DNA of 35,268 nucleotides, from contig CALCPD010000053.1 of the NCBI GenBank assembly GCA_937897875.1, forward strand, positions 1-35,268, in the 5' to 3' direction. A model generated the notes under the pieces. That model did not search any database. It worked only from the letters and a program-made list of their open reading frames with translations, and was not told the origin of the DNA. The stretch is from an uncultured Nitrosopumilaceae archaeon. Its GTDB lineage: Archaea > Thermoproteota > Nitrososphaeria > Nitrososphaerales > Nitrosopumilaceae. The position numbers and the translations under genes were made by a program. The first letter of the stretch is position 1, and every line of letters starts with the position of its first letter. This document shows positions 26,526 to 34,826 of the stretch, piece after piece.

Positions 26526-28335
26526 GGAATAATTGAATATCATTTTTAGAACTAGTGGAGTTTAATAGATTACGTCCAATATCAGAACGTTTTGGAATTT
26601 TTATTTGTCCCTTTTTTCCAATTCTAACAGATGCAAAAAATTTGTTATTTACATAAATGTCAGTGTACATAGATGTGTATTCTCTATTTACAGTTAAAAG
26701 TAATGTAGTCTTAGATTCTGAAAAACTAAAAGGTAGATCATCAGAACCTAATGATAATGATTCAGAGTCTGTGGCAACAACATCAATGTGAACATTAAGA
26801 AATTTTTCAATTTCATTGATATTAGTTCCACCTCTACCAATTATCGATGCAATGCAGTCTTCATGTACACTTACCTTAACACGATTTTCAGATAAAATAT
26901 CAACTTGCACATTAGAATCATATTTTTGAAAATAATCTTTAATTTTATCTTCAGCTAATTTTTGAATACCTACCGTCTCCCCATGTTTTGTTACAGGAAC
27001 AATAACATTTTCTTCACCAAACGTGTAAATTTCATGTTCCAAAACATTATTTTCAAAATTTCGTATCTCAATTACAGGTCTAGCTAAATCAGATTCAGTC
27101 ATCCCAGTAGGAACTTTTACTTTTAACTCTAAATCATAAACTTTCTCAATATCACCATCATTTACAAACACAACTGTATCCAAAACATTTGGGATGATTC
27201 CAAGTTCAATTTTACCAATAAACCTCTGAATTGCATCTAAAGGGGAATTAGCATGAATTACCCCAACCATTCCAACTCCAGTTAATCGCAAATCAGAAAA
27301 AGTGGTGAAATCTTCTCTTCGTCTTACTTCATCAAAAATAGTGTAATCAGGTCTGACTAATAATAAAATATCCGCAGTGTTATCAAAACTTCCATCTAAT
27401 TTACTATATTGTGTAATTCCGGTATTAACTTGTAAATCCCGAGGAGATTCAAATGTTTTAACAATTTTTCCTTGATCATGATAAAAATTTGCCAACCCAG
27501 AAGCCAAAGTACTTTTTCCAGAACCAGGAGAACCAGAAATAACAATACCCTCAGCCCTAGCAGTAAGACGCTCCATTAGAGGTTCAGAGATAGTATAATC
27601 ACTAAGAGATAATTTTACAGTTGGATGAACAATTGTTATCTCATAAGATTCAGAAAATGGAGGATATGTTATTGCAATACGATAATCATCATGTTGTATA
27701 ACAGACGCTCCAGTTTTAGAAATTTCAATAGTACTAGAATCAGTAATATTTGTAGCAGACAGTATTTGTGAAGAAATCATTTTCAAATAATCTAGTGTAA
27801 GAAGATCTTCACCAATTTTTGTAAGTAAAAACTCTCCAGGTTTTCCGCGTTTTGCAAGTGGGAATTGATTTTCTTTAAGATGAATACTCATTGTAGTACT
27901 ATCAAAAAATTTTAAAAATTCAAGTTCTTCACGAATAATTTTTGGTTTTAAAAATACAGTCTGTACATCTTCAGCTTGTGCTACCAAATGTTGGACATTA
28001 TCAGAAGTGTAAAGAATAGCATCATTTTGTTTTGCAATATCAATAATTAAAGCATCAATTCTACCGCTTGCAGCAAATTTAATATCATCAATAGCAGGAT
28101 GAGACCCCTTCAAAATGATTTTTAACCCATAATTTTCAGATAATCGATTAAGTTTTTGAATTTGTTCTAATCCAATAAACCCCTGCTCCTTACGATTAGA
28201 AGCTTGAGATTGAAGTTCGTCAAATACAGCTTGAGGAATTATGATTTCAAAATCTCTAATAGATCCAGATTCAATTTGTTCAGCAAGGTTACCATTAATG
28301 ATTACACTAGTATCAGCAACAAGTATGCCAGTCAT
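26512..28335 (-). CDS. PIN-domain ATPase with KH domain (PINA type)
   Basis: 607 residues. The N-terminal PIN nuclease-like domain (1-125) carries D8, E40 and D94. A VirB11/PilT-type ATPase follows with Walker A GSPGSGKST (268-276), RPDYTIFDEVRRRED (Walker B region) and VGVIHANSP. A KH domain holds IIGRGGTNINEIEKFL, and a short basic C-terminal domain ends the protein. Proteins of this build (PINA) are found across archaea; the Sulfolobus one is a hexameric ATPase that helps Holliday-junction migration with Hjc. A DNA or RNA repair role is therefore inferred. The 3' end overlaps the MntR-like gene by 14 bases. Confidence 0.94.
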   Translation of the reverse strand: MTGILVADTSVIINGNLAEQIESGSIRDFEIIIPQAVFDELQSQASNRKEQGFIGLEQIQKLNRLSENYGLKIILKGSHPAIDDIKFAASGRIDALIIDIAKQNDAILYTSDNVQHLVAQAEDVQTVFLKPKIIREELEFLKFFDSTTMSIHLKENQFPLAKRGKPGEFLLTKIGEDLLTLDYLKMISSQILSATNITDSSTIEISKTGASVIQHDDYRIAITYPPFSESYEITIVHPTVKLSLSDYTISEPLMERLTARAEGIVISGSPGSGKSTLASGLANFYHDQGKIVKTFESPRDLQVNTGITQYSKLDGSFDNTADILLLVRPDYTIFDEVRRREDFTTFSDLRLTGVGMVGVIHANSPLDAIQRFIGKIELGIIPNVLDTVVFVNDGDIEKVYDLELKVKVPTGMTESDLARPVIEIRNFENNVLEHEIYTFGEENVIVPVTKHGETVGIQKLAEDKIKDYFQKYDSNVQVDILSENRVKVSVHEDCIASIIGRGGTNINEIEKFLNVHIDVVATDSESLSLGSDDLPFSFSESKTTLLLTVNREYTSMYTDIYVNNKFFASVRIGKKGQIKIPKRSDIGRNLLNSTSSKNDIQLFLKDF

Positions 28336-28454
28336 AAAATGTAATCAATGTTTCAATATAAAAAATATCCAATGCAGTCTAGTTAAAGAAAACACACAGG
28401 AAGGATCAAAATGACTCACTCTCATTAAAAAATTCAAAAATAACTAGTTAAATC

Positions 28455-28595
28455 ATGCACCAAGAAACAACAAAAAACAAAGAATTTTATGAAAATTGTA
28501 CACAATATTTTGAATTTTTGAGAAAAAGGAATGCAGCAGACTATGATTTTGAAGATGAGTATTATTTCACCATGCCTGCAATATCCAGTCATTAA
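28455..28595 (+). CDS. Small protein of unknown function, 46 residues
   Basis: ATG to TAA, an acidic, aromatic-rich peptide (NKEFYENCTQYFEFLRKRNA, then DYDFEDEYYFTMPAISSH). No membrane or zinc motif is seen. It sits between PINA (divergent, 119-base gap) and tldD (37-base gap, same strand). Composition is unlike random AT-rich sequence in its clustered Tyr/Phe/Asp, so coding is plausible but unproven. Confidence 0.45.
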   Translation: MHQETTKNKEFYENCTQYFEFLRKRNAADYDFEDEYYFTMPAISSH

Positions 28596-28632
28596 TAGTA
28601 CAAGATTTACAACTCATCAAAATTTGTGAATT

Positions 28633-30048
28633 ATGGAACAAAAACTACAAGATCTTGCAGATAAAATAATAAAATATGCAGATAAGGCAGGTGTTCAATA
28701 TTGTGATGTAAGAGCAGAGCAACAAGTAAAAAAATCAATATTAATAGAAAATGGGGAAATTGAACACATTAGAAATAATGAAGATAGAGGAATAGGTGTC
28801 AGATTAATCAAAAATGGGTCATGGAGTTTTTGTTCAATAACAAATCCAAATTCATTTGAAGAAATAAAAGGTATTTTAGATAATACAATAAAAAATTCAG
28901 ACAAAAAAATTTCAAATAAAAAAAATAAAATTAATTTACATAATAATCCAATTAATAAAAAACAAATTAATTTTCCAGTTTTAAAAAAACCAGATATAGA
29001 AGAATTAGCAAAAATAGGTTTAGAATGTAATAAAATAATTAAAGACACATCAAAAATTATAAAATCAATTACGAATCCATACTATACAATTAATTCAAAA
29101 TATTTTACAAACACAGAAGGTTCAGAAATTTTACAAAATTTTACAGATGTAGTGATGGAGATGAGTGCAACATCTCATGATTCAGCTCAAACACAATCGG
29201 TAAACATAACAGAAGGAGGAAGAGGGGGATTAGAATTAATTATAAATAATTCCCAACAAAGTGCAAAAGAAATTGCAAAAAAGGCATCTGAATTAATTTA
29301 TGCAAAACCAGTGAAAGAAGAAAATGCAACGGTAGTAATGAATCCAGATTTTGTTTCACTTCTTACACATGAAATTCTTGGACATCCATCAGAAGCAGAC
29401 AGAGTATTAGGAAAAGAAATGGCGTGGGCAGGAGGAGCTTGGTGGAAAGGAAAAATAGGTGAAAAGATCGGTTCAGAAAATCTGAATGTATTTGATGACC
29501 CCACAATCAAAGAAAGTTTAGGATGGTATTACTTTGATGATGAAGGAGTCAAAACCAAAAAAACAAACCTCGTAGAAAAAGGAATTTTAAAAAATCATAT
29601 GCAGAATAGAGAAACGTCAGAAGTATTCAATACACATCCTACAGGCAACATGAGAGCAACAAATTATCGATATATGCCTCTAATACGCATGGCATGTACT
29701 TGTATTGGGAATGGAAATCAAAAAGTTGATGAAATAATTAAAGATGTAAAAAACGGATATTATATTTCAAATATGAAAATTCCATCAATTGATATGAAGA
29801 GGTATAACTGGAGCATATCTTGTCAATATGCACAAAAAATTGAAAATGGAGAATTAACAGATTTGTTAAGAGACGTAATTGTGATGGGAACAGCACCAGA
29901 GTTTTTTAATTCAATTGATGCATGTGGAAATGATTTTACAGTAAGACCAATAACCAATTGTGGTAAAGGAGATCCAATGCAATCAATGATTATGGGTAAT
30001 GGAGGTCCAACAATTAGAGGAACAGCAACTGTAAAAAGTGTAAGTTAG
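28633..30048 (+). CDS. TldD-family metalloprotease
   Basis: 471 residues, normal TldD length. The zinc motif HEILGH is at 246-251 within LLTHEILGHPSEADRVLG. Other conserved parts are GIGVRLIKNGSWSF, GSENLNVFDDPTIKESLGWYYFDDEG, THPTGNMRATNYRYMPLIRM and, near the end, RPITNCGKGDPMQS with the cysteine that lines the site in TldD. The bacterial enzyme works as a TldD/TldE heterodimer that trims unfolded peptides and matures modified peptides. No tldE (pmbA) follows. Instead a DNA glycosylase starts 2 bases after the stop. The inactive-partner gene must be elsewhere, or the protein acts alone. Confidence 0.93.
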   Translation: MEQKLQDLADKIIKYADKAGVQYCDVRAEQQVKKSILIENGEIEHIRNNEDRGIGVRLIKNGSWSFCSITNPNSFEEIKGILDNTIKNSDKKISNKKNKINLHNNPINKKQINFPVLKKPDIEELAKIGLECNKIIKDTSKIIKSITNPYYTINSKYFTNTEGSEILQNFTDVVMEMSATSHDSAQTQSVNITEGGRGGLELIINNSQQSAKEIAKKASELIYAKPVKEENATVVMNPDFVSLLTHEILGHPSEADRVLGKEMAWAGGAWWKGKIGEKIGSENLNVFDDPTIKESLGWYYFDDEGVKTKKTNLVEKGILKNHMQNRETSEVFNTHPTGNMRATNYRYMPLIRMACTCIGNGNQKVDEIIKDVKNGYYISNMKIPSIDMKRYNWSISCQYAQKIENGELTDLLRDVIVMGTAPEFFNSIDACGNDFTVRPITNCGKGDPMQSMIMGNGGPTIRGTATVKSVS

Positions 30049-30049
30049 T

Positions 30050-30643
30050 ATGGAAAAAAAATTACAAAAAATCAAGAAGCAAGTGACACAATGTACAAAA
30101 TGTGAATTAAGTAAGACAAGAAATAATTCAGTTCCAGGAAAAGGGAATTTTAAATCAGATGTAATTTTTGTAGGTGAAGCACCTGGAAAAAATGAAGATA
30201 TCAATGGAGAGCCATTCATTGGAATTGCAGGGAAAAAATTAACGATTGCACTTGAAAATGCAGGAATAACTAGAGATGAAATATACATAACAAACATTGT
30301 AAAATGTAGACCACCAAAAAATAGGGTTCCAACAATAACTGAAAGAGATACATGTAAGAATTATCTTGAAAAAGAAATAGAGATCATTAAACCAAAAATA
30401 ATTTGTATTTTAGGCAATACAGCATTTAATTCATTATTAAACGGAAAAGAAATAATAAAATTTAGAGGAAAAGTTGTTAGAAAAAATAATCAAGTGTATT
30501 TTTTAACAATTCATCCAGCTGCTACAATATATAATCAAAAATTAATTAATGTGTTAAAAAAAGATATGAAAAAATTGTTTAAAGTAATAGAAGAAATAAA
30601 AGATAAGAAAGAAATTAAAATAAACATTGAGTATACTACCTAA
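30050..30643 (+). CDS. Uracil-DNA glycosylase, family 4 (iron-sulphur type)
   Basis: 197 residues. It removes uracil from DNA, the product of cytosine deamination. The 4Fe-4S ligands are C15, C18, C86 and C102 (CTKCEL, IVKCRPPKNR, DTCKN), the family 4/5 spacing. The active-site motif GEAPGKNEDINGEPFIG has E43 of family 4, and the late motif is TIHPAA. The C-terminal 20 residues are a Lys/Glu-rich tail. It starts 2 bases after tldD and overlaps the start of the next glycosylase by 17 bases, so the two repair enzymes are translated together. Confidence 0.93.
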   Translation: MEKKLQKIKKQVTQCTKCELSKTRNNSVPGKGNFKSDVIFVGEAPGKNEDINGEPFIGIAGKKLTIALENAGITRDEIYITNIVKCRPPKNRVPTITERDTCKNYLEKEIEIIKPKIICILGNTAFNSLLNGKEIIKFRGKVVRKNNQVYFLTIHPAATIYNQKLINVLKKDMKKLFKVIEEIKDKKEIKINIEYTT

Positions 30644-31178
30644 AAAATTCTACCAAAGGGACACAGTGGTCGTAGCAAAAGAACTACTAGGGAAAAAATT
30701 AACTAGAAAAATAGGGAATTACGAAATATCAGGAACGATCATTGAAACAGAGGCATATAGACACAAAAATGATCCTGCCAGTCACGCATTTAGAAACATC
30801 ACAGATAGAAACAAGGTAATGTTTGGAGAAGTTGGAATAGCATATGTGTATTTTACATACGGTATGCACTATTGTTTCAATGTAGTAGCCAAAAAAATGA
30901 AAGACCCAGCAGGGGCAGTATTAATTCGAGGAATTATTCCAGAAAAAGGAATTAAGAAAATGCAACAAAACAGAAATATTAAAAATTTAAAAAATTTAAC
31001 AAATGGTCCTGGAAAACTAACACAAGCATTAGAAATTACAAAGGAACATTACGGAATAGATTTAACAAAAAAAACAGAAATATACATTGAGCAGGGTTTA
31101 GAAGTAAAAAAAATAAAAAAATCAACTAGAGTGGGAATAAAAAACGGAAAAGAAATGCTGTGGAATTTTCAAATATAA
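30627..31178 (+). CDS. 3-methyladenine DNA glycosylase (AAG/MPG family)
   Basis: 183 residues. It removes alkylated purines, hypoxanthine and ethenoadenine. The family signatures are ILPKKFYQRDTVVVAKELLG at the start, ETEAYRHKNDPASHAF (with the catalytic glutamate), YVYFTYGMHYCFNVVA, AVLIRGIIP and TNGPGKLTQALEITKEHYG. The start is TTG at 30627, inside the uracil-DNA glycosylase gene, and matches the usual family N-terminus. Pairing of UDG and MPG in one unit suggests joint control of base-excision repair. The stop lies 1 base before the convergent VTT-protein stop. Confidence 0.93.
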   Translation: MSILPKKFYQRDTVVVAKELLGKKLTRKIGNYEISGTIIETEAYRHKNDPASHAFRNITDRNKVMFGEVGIAYVYFTYGMHYCFNVVAKKMKDPAGAVLIRGIIPEKGIKKMQQNRNIKNLKNLTNGPGKLTQALEITKEHYGIDLTKKTEIYIEQGLEVKKIKKSTRVGIKNGKEMLWNFQI

Positions 31179-31179
31179 T

Positions 31180-31848
31180 TTATTTTTTAACATTTTTTTC
31201 ATTATCTTCATCAACATTGTCGTCAGAGTTATCATCCAATGTCCAAGGAGCAAATTTAACCATTATTCTCTGCCAATCTAATTTTAAAACTAAAATAATT
31301 ACACCAGTCATTACTGCAGCAAAAATTAGAAATCCGATATAAACAGGAGTGGCATCATCAACATTTTCTAAAAATGGTTCAATGAATGACAAACCAACAT
31401 AATGAGAAATAAAGACAATGATGTAACTTAATACAAGTTTTCCTGCAAGAGTTGCAGCAAAGAATCGTTTGGGATTATATTTTGCAAGTCCTAGAGGTAT
31501 GAAAATTATATCATCAGGCATAGGTGTTGCAGCAGCAAAAAATGCAGCAGCTGCACCATATCTTTTAACCAATCTTTCAAAAGGTCGCATTCTTTTTCTA
31601 GTTTTATTATTCATAATTTTACGGCCACCAAAACTAACAAAAAATATAATTTGTTTTGCAATAGTGGCGCTAATAGCAGACAAGATAGCCAATAAATGTA
31701 AATCATATCCAGAACCCACAGACATTGTTGCCAAGAGTAGAAATCCAGGCAGAGGAACAAAAGGAATCAGAGAGCCAATAAAATTAACTAAAATTAGGAT
31801 AAGATAACCATCATCAGGAGCAAACGGAAAAATGTCAGTTAACTCCAT
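31180..31848 (-). CDS. VTT/DedA-family membrane protein A
   Basis: 222 residues with about five hydrophobic segments. It has the VTT (SNARE-associated) core FIGSLIPFVPLPGFLLLATM, with prolines in the re-entrant loop, and RYGAAAAFFAAATPMPDDIIFIPLGL, the second re-entrant region with acidic residues. It ends in an acidic cytosolic tail (NSDDNVDEDNEKNVKK). DedA-family proteins are linked to lipid scrambling and membrane homeostasis. It is divergent from a second VTT protein at 31935, with 86 bases between them. Confidence 0.88.
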   Translation of the reverse strand: MELTDIFPFAPDDGYLILILVNFIGSLIPFVPLPGFLLLATMSVGSGYDLHLLAILSAISATIAKQIIFFVSFGGRKIMNNKTRKRMRPFERLVKRYGAAAAFFAAATPMPDDIIFIPLGLAKYNPKRFFAATLAGKLVLSYIIVFISHYVGLSFIEPFLENVDDATPVYIGFLIFAAVMTGVIILVLKLDWQRIMVKFAPWTLDDNSDDNVDEDNEKNVKK

Positions 31849-31934
31849 TAATCAAAGCAATTCTAGGCGATATTTAATCAAAACGAACAATTTTCAAACA
31901 AAGTGAATAATAAACATACTAAAACAGAATATGC

Positions 31935-32435
31935 ATGAGTATAGAATTATTCATAGAATATTATCAACAAATGCAAGAAGTACTAACTAATAACATATTT
32001 CAAGAATATGGAATAATTGGATTATTTTTGAATTCATTATTAGCAGCAACAGCAATACCATTACCAACAGAAATTTTGACATCAGCACTACTGATAGGAG
32101 GAGAAAATATTGTTCTGGTAGCAATTACACTAATCATAGGATCAACCATAGGAGGAATTTTAAATTATTTCATAGGGTTTGGTGGAAATAAGTTAATTAA
32201 AAAAATGAAAAAAAAATCAGATGTAGAGAAACAGGATAAAAATCACAATAAACTGCTAGACAAATTTGGATGGAGTGCAATATTTTTTGCAGCATGGATT
32301 CCAATCGTAGGAGATTTGATTTTAATTTCAGCAGGAGTAAAAAAAATGAAATTTATAAAATTCTCAATTTTTATGATATCAGGCAAAATAATTAAAACAA
32401 TTATCGTAGTATTAGGATTAGGATCAATATTTTAA
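31935..32435 (+). CDS. VTT/DedA-family membrane protein B (YqaA-like)
   Basis: 166 residues with four to five hydrophobic segments. The VTT core is LFLNSLLAATAIPLPTEILT, a re-entrant loop with an acidic residue. The second motif is GWSAIFFAAWIPIVGDLILI, matching the YqaA-type proteins. It is shorter than protein A, with no acidic tail. The same-strand gene at 32515 follows after 79 bases. Possession of two differing VTT proteins back to back suggests division of labour in lipid handling; this is inference. Confidence 0.88.
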   Translation: MSIELFIEYYQQMQEVLTNNIFQEYGIIGLFLNSLLAATAIPLPTEILTSALLIGGENIVLVAITLIIGSTIGGILNYFIGFGGNKLIKKMKKKSDVEKQDKNHNKLLDKFGWSAIFFAAWIPIVGDLILISAGVKKMKFIKFSIFMISGKIIKTIIVVLGLGSIF

Positions 32436-32514
32436 AAAACTACCAGTAAAAGAAATTAAAAATGCAATAAAATCAACGACAGGATTAAAATATAATAAAA
32501 ATCGAGTAAGTTAC

Positions 32515-32889
32515 ATGACAACTAAGAAATTTAAATTAATTTGCGATAATATCAGTTCTATTAGTCCATTTATCAGATTTGTAGGAGTTATAGGAGAAAG
32601 AGGAGAACTACTTGCACATTCCAGAAGACAGGAATTAACACCATTATTAGACGATAAAAATACCAAGTATCAATTTTCACATATTGCCATGAATTCAGAT
32701 CTAGAAGCATTCTTCGATAAGAATTTAGGCGAAGTTGAATTTGTTTGGGAAGAACGTAAGAAAGTACAAACAATATCATTTGCAATAAAGAAAGCCATAG
32801 TGTGGGTTTCAATTGATAAAAAAGTCATCAGATCAGAGATGTTGAGAATCATAGATTCATGCCTGCCAATCGTCAAAAAATATTCATAG
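32515..32889 (+). CDS. Hypothetical protein, 124 residues (possible roadblock/longin-like fold)
   Basis: No certain family. Residues 20-110 alternate strands and helices (PFIRFVGVIGERGELLAHSR, QFSHIAMNSDLEAFFDKNL, EFVWEERKKVQTISFAIK, AIVWVSIDKKV), the order expected of a roadblock/LC7-like or profilin-like sensor fold. Such small proteins are multiplied in Thaumarchaeota. It is cytosolic. It is the first of a set of three closely spaced small genes (32515, 32899, 33020). Confidence 0.65.
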   Translation: MTTKKFKLICDNISSISPFIRFVGVIGERGELLAHSRRQELTPLLDDKNTKYQFSHIAMNSDLEAFFDKNLGEVEFVWEERKKVQTISFAIKKAIVWVSIDKKVIRSEMLRIIDSCLPIVKKYS

Positions 32890-32898
32890 AATTATATC

Positions 32899-32994
32899 TT
32901 GAAATGCCCATATTGTGAAATTGATTTAGATTCCCTTAGTATGACAGAGGGATTAAAACATATTTTAGAACATAAAAAAGAAAATCAAAATTAA
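32899..32994 (+). CDS. Single zinc-finger microprotein, 31 residues
   Basis: TTG start and TAA stop, 9 bases after the preceding gene. The peptide has CPYC (C3, C6) and H21-x3-H25 (MTEGLKHILEH), a complete C2H2-type set with a loop of 14 residues. It is very short, but a complete ligand set in the right order is hard to get by chance. The next gene starts 25 bases later. It may be an mRNA- or protein-binding adaptor. Confidence 0.5.
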   Translation: MKCPYCEIDLDSLSMTEGLKHILEHKKENQN

Positions 32995-33019
32995 AGGATC
33001 TAAAGAAAAATTGCAAAAC

Positions 33020-33298
33020 ATGAATGATATTAAAAAATTAATTGAAGAGATTAGTTCAAGAAAACCAAAAAATTATCAGCAAATGAAAATTGAAGAAGTG
33101 AGTAAAGAGCTTCACAATACTATGGAATTTGAACAAAATGTATTAAAAAAAATAAATTCATTTGAAAATAATCATCAAGATGCAGATTTGATAAAATATG
33201 CAAAAATGATTTGCAGAAATGTAATAGAAAGAGAAACTAGTTTAATTCAAGAAACATATCTAAAAAAAATTGATTCACAGTATCTAAATTCAAAATAA
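33020..33298 (+). CDS. Small helical protein, 92 residues
   Basis: Predicted almost all helical and charged (MNDIKKLIEEISSRKPKNYQ, then VSKELHNTMEFEQNVLKKIN), ending in Lys/Gln-rich sequence. The start could be TTG at 33011; ATG at 33020 is preferred. No known family. The stop abuts the stop of the convergent ABC ATPase. It is probably co-transcribed with the zinc-finger microprotein before it. Confidence 0.6.
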   Translation: MNDIKKLIEEISSRKPKNYQQMKIEEVSKELHNTMEFEQNVLKKINSFENNHQDADLIKYAKMICRNVIERETSLIQETYLKKIDSQYLNSK

Positions 33299-34237
33299 TT
33301 ATTTTTCATCATCATAAAGCCAGCACCGAACATAACCAGTATCAGTTTTAAATTTAGGTGGAAGTTGTTTACATTTTTCAATAGCTAGAGGACATCTATC
33401 AATAAATCGACATTCAGATGGAGCATCAAGTAAACTTGGCGGGGTTCCAGGAATATATTTTGGAGTATTGCCTTTAAGAGTAGGGATTGATTCTAAAAGT
33501 CCTTGAGTGTAAGGATGTTTAGGATTTTTATAAATTTCCTGAGAAGAACCGAATTCAACCATTTGTCCACCATACATAATTCCAATCTTATCTGCAATTT
33601 CAGATAAAACTGCTAAATCATGTGTAATCAACATAAAAGACATTCCGTCTTTTTTTAATTTTTTAAGTAAGTTGATAATTTGTGCCTGAATCAAAACATC
33701 CAATGCAGTAGTAGGCTCATCTGCAATTACAAATTTAGGTTTTAAAATTAAGGCCATAGCAATAATCACCCTTTGTTTCATACCTCCACTTAATTCATGA
33801 GGATATTTTTTTAAAATATCATCATCTAAGTTAACTGAATTTATTGAATCCAAAATAGATTTATCAAAATTTCCATCAAAATTATGTTGTTTTAAAATTT
33901 CAACAAATTGTTGTTTAATTGTAAATACAGGATCTAATGAATTCATAGCACCTTGAAAAATCATAGAGATTTTTTTCCAACGAATCTCATTATCAAATTT
34001 AGATTCAGGTAGATCTAAAATAGAATCACCATCAAAAAGAATTTTTCCAAAACTAGTTCCACCAGAAAGCATTCGAATCAAGGATAATCCCAAGGTACTT
34101 TTTCCACATGCACTTTCACCAGCAATTCCCAAAGATTCTCCAGAATCCAATTCAAAATCAATATCATCAACAGCATATACAGGACCTTTTGAGGAGGAAT
34201 ATCTTGAAAATAGCCCATTTATCGACAACAAAGTCAT
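33299..34237 (-). CDS. Oligopeptide/dipeptide-type ABC transporter ATP-binding protein
   Basis: 312 residues of the DppD/OppD class. Walker A is GESACGKST (40-48), the signature is LSGGMKQRV, Walker B is FVIADEPTTALD, and the H-loop is ITHDLAV. The C-terminal peptide-transporter extension is present (HPYTQGLLESIPTL, PGTPPSLLDAPSECRFIDRC) with its three cysteines. Normally this subunit sits with a second ATPase, two permeases and a binding protein. None is seen here, so it is isolated. The substrate may be peptides, nickel or another solute. Confidence 0.93.
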   Translation of the reverse strand: MTLLSINGLFSRYSSSKGPVYAVDDIDFELDSGESLGIAGESACGKSTLGLSLIRMLSGGTSFGKILFDGDSILDLPESKFDNEIRWKKISMIFQGAMNSLDPVFTIKQQFVEILKQHNFDGNFDKSILDSINSVNLDDDILKKYPHELSGGMKQRVIIAMALILKPKFVIADEPTTALDVLIQAQIINLLKKLKKDGMSFMLITHDLAVLSEIADKIGIMYGGQMVEFGSSQEIYKNPKHPYTQGLLESIPTLKGNTPKYIPGTPPSLLDAPSECRFIDRCPLAIEKCKQLPPKFKTDTGYVRCWLYDDEK

Positions 34238-34319
34238 ATCATTTGTAGATCCAAACTAGAATTTTTGTTTTGCACTAAGGGATATAAACAACATTATTAG
34301 AAATAAAAAATCGATTTAA

Positions 34320-34826
34320 ATGATATTTCCAATATGCGGCTTTGATGCAAAAAATGCGGTACTTTGTCCTCAATGTGAGGGAAAAGTAGAGACAGGGGAG
34401 TTAACAAAAGCAGATGTAGATGCATCAATATTATTAGCAAAAATTGCCAAATCAAATAAGCAAATAGAGAATTTTTCACTTCACTCCTGTAAAGAATTTG
34501 AAGGAAACTACATCATAGCATTAGCAAAAAATGATATTATGACAATTAGACAAAGTAGAACACTGTATAGATTACTCCAAGATCAATTCAAAGAGAAAAT
34601 TTGGTTGGTAGAAGCAGAAGAGACAGATAAAAAATTCATAGAGGATTTGTTTTTCCCAACAAAAATTTTGGCAATTAATTCAGTTTGGGCAGGAGGCATC
34701 CAAAAAACAAAAGCAGTTGTTTCAGGTAAATGGACACCAAAATTCCCAATTGATACCAAAAAAGTCATAGAAATTGTCAAAAATGCCCGAAACCTTGACA
34801 TTGAGATAGAATTTGAGGATAAATGA
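34320..34826 (+). CDS. Zinc-ribbon and KH-like (NusA-related) RNA-binding protein
   Basis: 168 residues. An N-terminal zinc-ribbon-like part (PICGFDAKNAVLCPQCEGKV, residues 5-24) has only three cysteines, C6, C16 and C19; the place of the fourth is D9. Two KH-like or ferredoxin-like segments follow. The last (TKKVIEIVKNARNLDIEIEF) matches the end of archaeal NusA-like proteins. A role in RNA binding or translation/transcription coupling is likely but not proven. The stop overlaps the aspS start by 4 bases (ATGA), so the two are co-translated. Confidence 0.7.
   Translation: MIFPICGFDAKNAVLCPQCEGKVETGELTKADVDASILLAKIAKSNKQIENFSLHSCKEFEGNYIIALAKNDIMTIRQSRTLYRLLQDQFKEKIWLVEAEETDKKFIEDLFFPTKILAINSVWAGGIQKTKAVVSGKWTPKFPIDTKKVIEIVKNARNLDIEIEFEDK

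Noticed and set aside
28340-28460. Direct repeat CTAGTTAAA before the small gene at 28455
   Set aside because: Two copies of a short AT-rich word about 70 bases apart are expected by chance in this composition.
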